This document shows positions 55,752 to 64,000 of a stretch of DNA of 64,000 bases, in pieces. The position numbers and the translations under genes are program-made. Positions within the stretch are counted from its first letter, which is position 1; every line of letters begins with the position of its first letter. The DNA is from Cupriavidus sp. MP-37 (GTDB lineage Bacteria > Pseudomonadota > Gammaproteobacteria > Burkholderiales > Burkholderiaceae), in the NCBI RefSeq assembly GCF_020618415.1, contig NZ_CP085344.1:1821001-1885000 (forward strand). Reading direction: 5' to 3'. The notes beneath the pieces are model-generated. The model made no database searches. It saw only the letters and a program-made list of their open reading frames with translations, and was not told the origin of the DNA.

Positions 55752-56579
55752 TCAGTGCAGGATCACCCGCGACACCATCGCCACCAGCGGCGCGCGCACC
55801 GCGCGCTCCACGCCGCGGTGCAGGTGCAGCGGCCGCAGCAGCATCTTGACGGTCATCTCGATCGGGATATTGCGGCGGATCACGCCTGACACGCGCGTAT
55901 TGAGCGCGCGCACCTCGTCCTCGGAAACCGACTCGACGCCGCGTTCCATGCGCAGCACATTGCGCAGCGCGATCGCCGCGTCCTCGTTCTTGATCTCCAG
56001 CAGCCGGCGCGCCAGCGCGCCCAGCACGCGCAGCCGGCCCAGGCGCTCGGCCGCGGCGAAGCGGTTGAAGAAGTGGAAGAAGTGCTTGTAGTGCCGCACC
56101 TCGTCGTTGGAGATGCGCCGCGTCAGGTCGCGCAGCACCGGTTCGTCGCTGGCCTGCTCCAGCGCCCGGTAGTAGGCGGCCGTGCCGGTTTCGACCACGC
56201 AGCGGGCCGCCATCTCGAGCGCCTCGGTCGGCTCGAACTGGTCGATCGAGCAGGTCTGGCGGTACTCGTCGAAAAAGCGCGCATAGCCGCGCTCCCAGTC
56301 GAATTCCGGCCAGACATGCTCGACATAGCGCCGCAGCGCCAGGCCATGCTGCAGTTCCTCGGCTTCCCAGTGTTCGGCCAGCCAGCCGGCGGCTTCGGGC
56401 ACGCGGGCGTAATAGGTGGCGAGGTTGCCCGCATAGGTGTCGGAGCCGCTCTCGATGAACGATGCCGACACCAGCAGGTAGAACAGGTCGCGGTCGCCGC
56501 GCACGCGCGCGACGTCGATCGCCTCGTAGCGGATGTCGCTGACAGACCACGGCCGGGCGGCCGCTGACGGTTCACTCAT
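55752..56579 (-). CDS. Ferritin-like di-iron protein
   Basis: A 275-residue, mainly helical protein with a complete four-helix di-iron ligand set: E43 (FIESGSD), E75-x-x-H78 (EELQH), E130 (VVETGT) and E160-x-x-H163 (DEVRH). The C-terminal 100 residues are basic and helical without recognised motifs. It resembles ferritin-like oxidase or oxygenase proteins rather than iron-storage ferritin. Partner and substrate unknown. The ATG at 56579 follows AGGACAGAGC. It is convergent with the EamA gene. Confidence 0.85.
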   Translation of the reverse strand: MSEPSAAARPWSVSDIRYEAIDVARVRGDRDLFYLLVSASFIESGSDTYAGNLATYYARVPEAAGWLAEHWEAEELQHGLALRRYVEHVWPEFDWERGYARFFDEYRQTCSIDQFEPTEALEMAARCVVETGTAAYYRALEQASDEPVLRDLTRRISNDEVRHYKHFFHFFNRFAAAERLGRLRVLGALARRLLEIKNEDAAIALRNVLRMERGVESVSEDEVRALNTRVSGVIRRNIPIEMTVKMLLRPLHLHRGVERAVRAPLVAMVSRVILH

Positions 56580-57016
56580 GCTCTGTCCTCCTGGTTGGCC
56601 CTGGTCTGAAGAAGGGCTGCGGGGGCGTTCATGGTGCGTGGGACCGGAGCGCATCCGGCATCACGCCGACAGAGCAGAGACTAGCATTTACCCTGATTAG
56701 TTTCCCGGCAAGCGTGGCGGCCGGCCCATGCCGGGTTTGCCAAAGTGCTTGCGAAACCGCTTGTAAGGGTCGGAAACGCAAAGGAATTCCACCACCCGGC
56801 AGCCACCCCGGGAGCACCCCAAACGGGCCGGCGAAGGCATCTGCGATGGTATGATTAGCCCCAATTCACGGGCCCGAGGGGTGTTTTGAGGTGCTGGCGT
56901 CACGCCGCGCCGGCTCCCGCGCAGCCCGGCTTTTCCGAACCGTGCAATAGCCCCGATACCCGATACCAGGCCGCCCCCGCTTTCCTGCCGGAGTGGCCGA
57001 TACCACACGAGAAACC
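56580..57016. other. Divergent intergenic region before smc
   Basis: A 437-base stretch with no convincing gene. It holds an extended -10 candidate (56847-56855) pointing toward smc and GC-rich inverted segments such as CGGCCGGCCCATGCCGGGTTTG near 56720. Nothing else was identified. Confidence 0.5.
56847..56855 (+). promoter_or_regulatory. Extended -10 promoter element for the smc operon
   Basis: TG-G-TATGAT, an extended -10 element, 161 bases before the smc start. The -35 region is poor, as is usual for extended -10 promoters. Confidence 0.4.
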
Positions 57017-60000
57017 GTGCGACTATCCTCGATCAAGCTGGCGGGCTTCAAGTCATTCGTCGATCCCACCAATTTCCAGGTGCCGGGCCAACTGGTCGGC
57101 ATCGTCGGTCCCAACGGCTGCGGCAAATCCAACATCATCGACGCGGTGCGCTGGGTGCTGGGCGAGTCACGCGCATCTGAACTGCGTGGCGAATCCATGC
57201 AGGACGTCATCTTCAACGGCTCCACCGCGCGCAAGCAGGCCGGCCGCGCCAGCGTCGAGCTGGTGTTCGACAACGCCGAAGGCCGCGCCGCGGGCCAGTG
57301 GAGCCAGTACGCCGAAGTCGCGGTCAAGCGCGTGCTGACCCGCGACGGCACCTCGTCCTACTACATCAACAACCAGCCGGTGCGCCGCCGCGACATCCAG
57401 GACATCTTCCTGGGCACGGGCCTGGGCCCGCGCGCCTACGCCATCATCGGCCAGGGCATGATCTCGCGCATCATCGAGGCCAAGCCCGATGACATGCGCA
57501 TCTTCCTGGAAGAGGCGGCGGGCGTGTCCAAATACAAGGAGCGCCGCCGCGAGACCGAGAACCGCTTGTCCGACACCCGCGAAAACCTGACCCGCGTCGA
57601 AGACATCCTGCGCGAACTCGGCAGCAACCTCGAAAAGCTCGAAGGCCAGGCCGAAGTGGCGCAGCGCTTCAAGACGCTGCAGGCCGACGGCGAAGAGAAG
57701 CAGCACCTGCTGTGGCTGCTGCGCAAGCGCGAGGCCCAGCAGGAGCAGGAACGCCACCAGCGCGCCATCGAACAGGCCCAGATCGACCTGGAAGCGCAGA
57801 CCGCGCAGCTGCGTCATGTCGAAGCTGAATTGGAAACCCTGCGCGCGGCGCACTACGCCGCGTCCGACGGCATGCATGCCGCCCAGGGCGCGCTGTACGA
57901 GGCCAATGCCGAAGTCAGCAAGCTGGAAGCCGAGATCCGCTACGTGGTCGAATCGCGCAACCGCGTGCAGGCCCAGATCGCCGCGCTGACCGCGCAGCGC
58001 GAGCAATGGCAGGCCAAGGCCGAACAGGCCACCGACGAACTGGCGCAGGCCGAGGAAAACCTGGCCGTGGCCGAGGGCCGCACGGTCGAGGCGCAGGAGG
58101 CCGTGGCGCAGCAGAACGACGAGCTGCCGACGCTCGAAGCGCAATGGCGCGACGCCCAGCAGCTGCTCAACGAGCAGCGCGCCGGCATCATGCAGGCCGA
58201 GCAGGCGCTGAAGCTCGAAGCCGCGCAGCAGCGCAGCGCCGACCAGATGCTGCAGCAGCTGGAACAGCGCCGCGAACGGCTGTCGGCCGAAGACAAGGGC
58301 CTGGACCGCCCCGACGAAACCCGCCTGGAGCAGGCCCGCGCCGAGCTGGCCGAGCAGGAGGCGCTGGTCGAGGAAGCCCAGGCCGTGCTCGCCGACGCCG
58401 AAGAAAACGTGCCGCGCCTGGACGAGGCGCGCCGCGCCGCGCAGGCGCGCGTGCACAGCGAAGCCGCCGCCATCGCCACGCTCGAGGCGCGCCTGTCGGC
58501 GCTGCGCCAGCTGCAGGAAAACGTGCAGACCGACGGCAAGGTGCAGCCCTGGCTGGCCAGGCATGAACTGGCCGAGCTGCCGCGCCTGTGGAAGAAGGTC
58601 CATATCGAGCCGGGCTGGGAGAACGCGCTCGAATCCGTGCTGCGCGAGAAGCTGGCCGCGCTGGAAGTGTCGAACCTGGACTGGGTCAAGGCCTTCCTGT
58701 CCGACGCGCCGCCGGCCAAGCTGGCGTTCTACTCGCCGCCGGCCGCGGCCCGTCCGCTCGAAACGCCGGCCGGCCTGCGCCCGCTGATGGCGCTGGTGCA
58801 GATCACCGAGCCCGGCATCCGCGCGGTAATGCAGGACTGGCTCGCCGACGTCTATGTCGCCACCGACATGGCGCAGGCGCTGGCCGCGCGCAACACGCTG
58901 CCCGACGGCGCCTCGTTCGTGGTGGCCGAAGGGCACCTGGTGGGCCGCAACGCCATCCAGATCTACGCCGCCGATTCCGAGCAGGCCGGCATGCTCGCGC
59001 GCGAGCAGGAAATCGAAAACCTGCAGAAGCAGGCGCGCGCACAATTGCTGCTGTCCGACCAGGCCAAGACCGAAGCGGTGCGCGCCGAAGCGGCCTACAC
59101 CCAGGCCAGCCAGGCGCTGGGCGACGCCCGCGCCCGCGCCGAGCAGGCCACCCGCCGCGTGCATGCGCTGCAGATGGACGTGCTCAAGCTGTCGCAGGCG
59201 ATGGAGCGCTATGCCGCCCGCAGCGGGCAGATCCGCGAGGAACTCGAAGAGATCCACGCGCAGATCGAAGAGCAGCGCGCCATCCGCGCCGAATCCGAAG
59301 CCAGCTTCGAGCAGCACGATGCCGCGCTGGCCGAGATGCAGGCCACCCACGAAGACCAGCAGATGGCCTTCGAGGCGCTGGACAGCAAGCTTTCCGGCGC
59401 GCGCCACCAGCTGCGCGACCTCGAGCGCGCGGCGCAGGAAGCGCTGTTTGCCGAACGCAACCTGGCCAGCCGCATCGACGAGCTGCGCCGCAATATCCAG
59501 GTGGCGGCGGACCAGGCCGAGCGCATCGCCGAATCGCTCGAGAACGCCCGCGCCGAGCTCGAGACCATCAACGAGCAGACCGCGCATACCGGCCTGCAGG
59601 AAGCGCTGGAGCGCCGTGCGGAGAAGGAAGAGAAGCTGACCATCGCGCGCACCGAACTCGATGCGCTGTCGGCGCAGCTGCGCCAGCACGACGAGCAGCG
59701 CCTGGCCGCCGAGCGCAGCCTGCAGCCGCTGCGCGACCGCATCACCGAGCTGCAGCTCAAGGAACAGGCGGCGCGCCTGAACCAGGAGCAGTTCAGCGAG
59801 CAACTGGCCACGGCCGAAGTGGACGAGGCCGCGCTGGCCGGCAAGCTGACCGGCGACCTGAAACCGTCCTACCTGCAGGGCGAAGTCACGCGCATCAACA
59901 ACGCCATCAACGCGCTCGGCCCGGTCAACATGGCCGCGCTCGACGAACTGGCCGCGGCGCGCGAGCGCAAGACCTTCCTCGACGCGCAGTCGGCCGACCT

Positions 60001-60532
60001 GAACGACGCCATCGGCACGCTGGAAGATGCGATCGCCAAGATCGACCAGGAAACCCGCGCGCTGCTGCAGGGCACCTTCGACCAGGTCAACCACCATTTC
60101 GGCGAGCTGTTCCCGTCGCTGTTCGGCGGCGGCCAGGCGCGCCTGATCATGACCGGCGAGGAAATCCTCGACGCCGGCGTGCAGGTGATGGCGCAGCCGC
60201 CCGGCAAGAAGAACTCGACCATCCACCTGCTGTCGGGCGGCGAGAAGGCGCTGACCGCGATCGCGCTGGTGTTTGCGATGTTCCAGCTGAACCCGGCGCC
60301 GTTCTGCCTGCTGGACGAGGTCGACGCGCCGCTGGACGACGCCAATACCGAGCGCTACGCCAATATGGTGGCGCGCATGTCGGACAAGACCCAATTCGTT
60401 TTCATCTCACATAACAAGATCGCCATGGAAATGGCTCATCAACTCATTGGCGTGACCATGCAGGAGCAGGGCGTTTCGCGGATCGTGGCAGTAGATATGG
60501 ACGCGGCAGTGTCGATGGCGGAGGCGGCATGA
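57017..60532 (+). CDS. smc: Chromosome segregation ATPase SMC
   Basis: A 1171-residue SMC protein that organises and helps segregate the chromosome with ScpA and ScpB. Order: N-terminal head with Walker A GPNGCGKSN near residue 32; long coiled coil about 160-490; hinge about 505-660 (PWLARHELAELPRLWKKV, then GHLVGRNAIQIY); second coiled coil to about 1000; C-terminal head with signature LLSGGEKALTAIAL and Walker B CLLDEVDAPLDDAN. The GTG at 57017 fits the family start (RLSSIKLAGFKSFVDP); another GTG at 56993 would add eight residues. Overlaps the next gene by four bases. Confidence 0.95.
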   Translation: MRLSSIKLAGFKSFVDPTNFQVPGQLVGIVGPNGCGKSNIIDAVRWVLGESRASELRGESMQDVIFNGSTARKQAGRASVELVFDNAEGRAAGQWSQYAEVAVKRVLTRDGTSSYYINNQPVRRRDIQDIFLGTGLGPRAYAIIGQGMISRIIEAKPDDMRIFLEEAAGVSKYKERRRETENRLSDTRENLTRVEDILRELGSNLEKLEGQAEVAQRFKTLQADGEEKQHLLWLLRKREAQQEQERHQRAIEQAQIDLEAQTAQLRHVEAELETLRAAHYAASDGMHAAQGALYEANAEVSKLEAEIRYVVESRNRVQAQIAALTAQREQWQAKAEQATDELAQAEENLAVAEGRTVEAQEAVAQQNDELPTLEAQWRDAQQLLNEQRAGIMQAEQALKLEAAQQRSADQMLQQLEQRRERLSAEDKGLDRPDETRLEQARAELAEQEALVEEAQAVLADAEENVPRLDEARRAAQARVHSEAAAIATLEARLSALRQLQENVQTDGKVQPWLARHELAELPRLWKKVHIEPGWENALESVLREKLAALEVSNLDWVKAFLSDAPPAKLAFYSPPAAARPLETPAGLRPLMALVQITEPGIRAVMQDWLADVYVATDMAQALAARNTLPDGASFVVAEGHLVGRNAIQIYAADSEQAGMLAREQEIENLQKQARAQLLLSDQAKTEAVRAEAAYTQASQALGDARARAEQATRRVHALQMDVLKLSQAMERYAARSGQIREELEEIHAQIEEQRAIRAESEASFEQHDAALAEMQATHEDQQMAFEALDSKLSGARHQLRDLERAAQEALFAERNLASRIDELRRNIQVAADQAERIAESLENARAELETINEQTAHTGLQEALERRAEKEEKLTIARTELDALSAQLRQHDEQRLAAERSLQPLRDRITELQLKEQAARLNQEQFSEQLATAEVDEAALAGKLTGDLKPSYLQGEVTRINNAINALGPVNMAALDELAAARERKTFLDAQSADLNDAIGTLEDAIAKIDQETRALLQGTFDQVNHHFGELFPSLFGGGQARLIMTGEEILDAGVQVMAQPPGKKNSTIHLLSGGEKALTAIALVFAMFQLNPAPFCLLDEVDAPLDDANTERYANMVARMSDKTQFVFISHNKIAMEMAHQLIGVTMQEQGVSRIVAVDMDAAVSMAEAA

Positions 60533-61869
60533 AGCTCAACATGGACCTGCAGACCGCGCTGATCGTCGCGGGCCTGGTTTTCGTGGTGCTGGTGTTCGGC
60601 TACAACCAGTGGCAGATCCGCAAGGCACGCCGTCCGCGCGAGCTCAGGCCCGAAGACGACCTGCCGCCGATGCGCGAGCCGGTGGTCGGCCAGAGCACCG
60701 CGCCGGAAACCGCCGCACGCCTGCACGAAGCCGCCGCCGAACAGCCGCCGCGACGCGAGCCGACGCTGTCGCAGGCGCCGGCCAGCGCCGGCGTCGCCGT
60801 GGCTGACAACAACCACGCCGCTGCGGCCGCGGCCGCAGCAGCCAGCACCGCCGATGCCGACGAAGCCGTCGCCGAGGAAGTCGCCGTCGCGGCCGCGGCG
60901 GCGCGCGCGTCGGCCGATGAGGCGGAAGTCGCCAGCGCTGCGACACCTGCCCCGGCACCTGCGCCAGCACCCGCAACCGCACTGGCACCTGCACCTGCAC
61001 CCGCACCGGTCGCTGCCGTGCCGGACGGCCAGCCCGCGCCGGCCGTGGTCGATCCGCTGATCGACTGCATCGTGCCGCTGCACCTGGAGCGCAAGGCTTC
61101 CGGCGACCGCATCCTGCCGCTGACCGGCCGGCTGCGCCGCGCCGGCACCAAGCCGGTCCATATCGAGGGGCTGCGCGCCGAAGCCAACGCCTGGGAACCC
61201 GTCACCGCTGGCCATCAGTACGAAGACCTGCAGGTGGGCGTGCAGCTGGCGAATCGCGGCGGCCCGCTCAATGCGCTGGAGTTCTCGGAATTCATCACCG
61301 CGGTGGAGTCGCTGGCCGAATCTCTCGATGCCTCGGCCGACCTGCCCGACATGGGCGAGACCGTGGCCAACGCGCGCGAGTTGGACGCCTTTGCCGCCGC
61401 CTGCGACGTGCAGCTCGGTGTCAACGTGATCTCCGACGGCGCGCCGTGGTCGGCCGCCTATGTGCAGAACGTGGCGACGCAGGACGGGCTGGTGCTGTCG
61501 CGCGACGGCACCCGCTTTATCCGCTACCAGGCCAATGCCGAGGGCGTGCAGCGCCCGCTGTTCACGCTGCAGTTCGGCGACACCAACTTCCTGCGCGACG
61601 ACCTGACCGTCAAGGCCGGCCGCCAGATCACGCTGCTGCTCGACGTGCCGGTGGCCGACCAGGCCGCCAGGCCGTTCAAGACGGTGTGCGAGTACGGTCA
61701 TACGCTGGCCCAGCGCATGGGCGCGCAGCTGGTCGACGACAACATGCGGCCGCTGACCGAAGCCTCGTTCGTCGCCATCTTCAACCAGCTCGAGGCGCTG
61801 TACCAGAAGCTGGAAGCGCGCGGCATGCCGGCGGGTTCGGCGGTGGCGCTGCGCCTGTTCAGCAACTAG
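60529..61869 (+). CDS. zipA: ZipA-like cell division protein
   Basis: A 446-residue protein with one N-terminal membrane helix (TALIVAGLVFVVLVFGYNQW), a long Ala/Pro/Glu-rich linker (about 45-175, with AP repeats near 140-160) and a C-terminal ZipA domain (about 180-446) that should bind the FtsZ tail. Features of the domain: LIDCIVPLHLERKASGDRIL and LTVKAGRQITLLLDVPVADQ. It overlaps smc (ATGA) and is followed by ligA; the order smc-zipA-ligA is shared with gammaproteobacteria. It is longer than E. coli ZipA (328). Confidence 0.9.
   Translation: MKLNMDLQTALIVAGLVFVVLVFGYNQWQIRKARRPRELRPEDDLPPMREPVVGQSTAPETAARLHEAAAEQPPRREPTLSQAPASAGVAVADNNHAAAAAAAAASTADADEAVAEEVAVAAAAARASADEAEVASAATPAPAPAPAPATALAPAPAPAPVAAVPDGQPAPAVVDPLIDCIVPLHLERKASGDRILPLTGRLRRAGTKPVHIEGLRAEANAWEPVTAGHQYEDLQVGVQLANRGGPLNALEFSEFITAVESLAESLDASADLPDMGETVANARELDAFAAACDVQLGVNVISDGAPWSAAYVQNVATQDGLVLSRDGTRFIRYQANAEGVQRPLFTLQFGDTNFLRDDLTVKAGRQITLLLDVPVADQAARPFKTVCEYGHTLAQRMGAQLVDDNMRPLTEASFVAIFNQLEALYQKLEARGMPAGSAVALRLFSN

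Positions 61870-64000
<2,131 letters not shown>

Overview
The window reads as chromosomal DNA of a high-GC betaproteobacterium in the Burkholderiales, most likely Cupriavidus or a close relative (Ralstonia side). This rests on recognisable gene content and order (tsaB-rimI-udg, smc-zipA-ligA, dapC-dapD-yffB-dapE-prmB, iaaA-gsiABCD), on several Bug-type solute receptors, and on G/C-rich third codon positions. The species is inferred from recall of these families, not from a search. About 55 protein genes, two tRNAs and one insertion sequence fill almost all of it. The last gene, ligA, is cut by the window edge a few codons before its end.

Layout. 0.1-8 kb: a DUF1801 protein, an enolase-superfamily enzyme, an MscS channel, a secreted metallo-beta-lactamase-fold lipoprotein, a Tat-exported serine hydrolase, tRNA-Leu(CAG), the methionine receptor MetQ, a MazEF-type toxin-antitoxin pair and a VOC-fold protein. 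8.2-19 kb: a SRPBCC protein coupled to a DHA2 exporter, acyl-CoA-binding protein, the operon tsaB-rimI-uracil-DNA glycosylase-DUF1853, lplT, alr, radA and dsbB. 19.1-20.6 kb: an intact IS3/IS150-type element sitting exactly in the loop of the dsbB terminator. 20.8-34.5 kb: the ABC-F ATPase yheS with a terminator-like leader, then a peptide-salvage block (RpiR-type regulator, isoaspartyl peptidase, GsiABCD importer, DmpA- and DppA-type aminopeptidases, an unknown protein and a DUF2817 peptidase).

34.7-40.5 kb: a tight six-gene operon that looks like an expanded version of the poorly understood E. coli ynbABCD cluster: CDP-alcohol phosphatidyltransferase, hydrolase-methyltransferase fusion, PAP2/dual-specificity phosphatase fusion, an unknown membrane protein, a PlsC-like acyltransferase and a CdsA-like cytidylyltransferase. 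Together these could form a self-contained side branch of phospholipid synthesis. It is the best candidate here for an undescribed system. 40.5-49 kb: two oppositely oriented organic-acid catabolic blocks (LysR, Bug receptor, oxidoreductase and CoA-transferase; acyl-CoA synthetase, Bug receptor and MFS transporter) flanking tRNA-Val(GAC).

49.3-54.5 kb: the leftward lysine/diaminopimelate cluster dapC-dapD-(unknown)-yffB-dapE-prmB. 54.7-64 kb: an EamA exporter, a ferritin-like di-iron protein, and the chromosome/cell-division cluster smc-zipA-ligA. Four intergenic loci carry a recurring palindromic repeat, each time as an inverted pair, and a separate repeat with the dRS3 pattern lies beside yffB.
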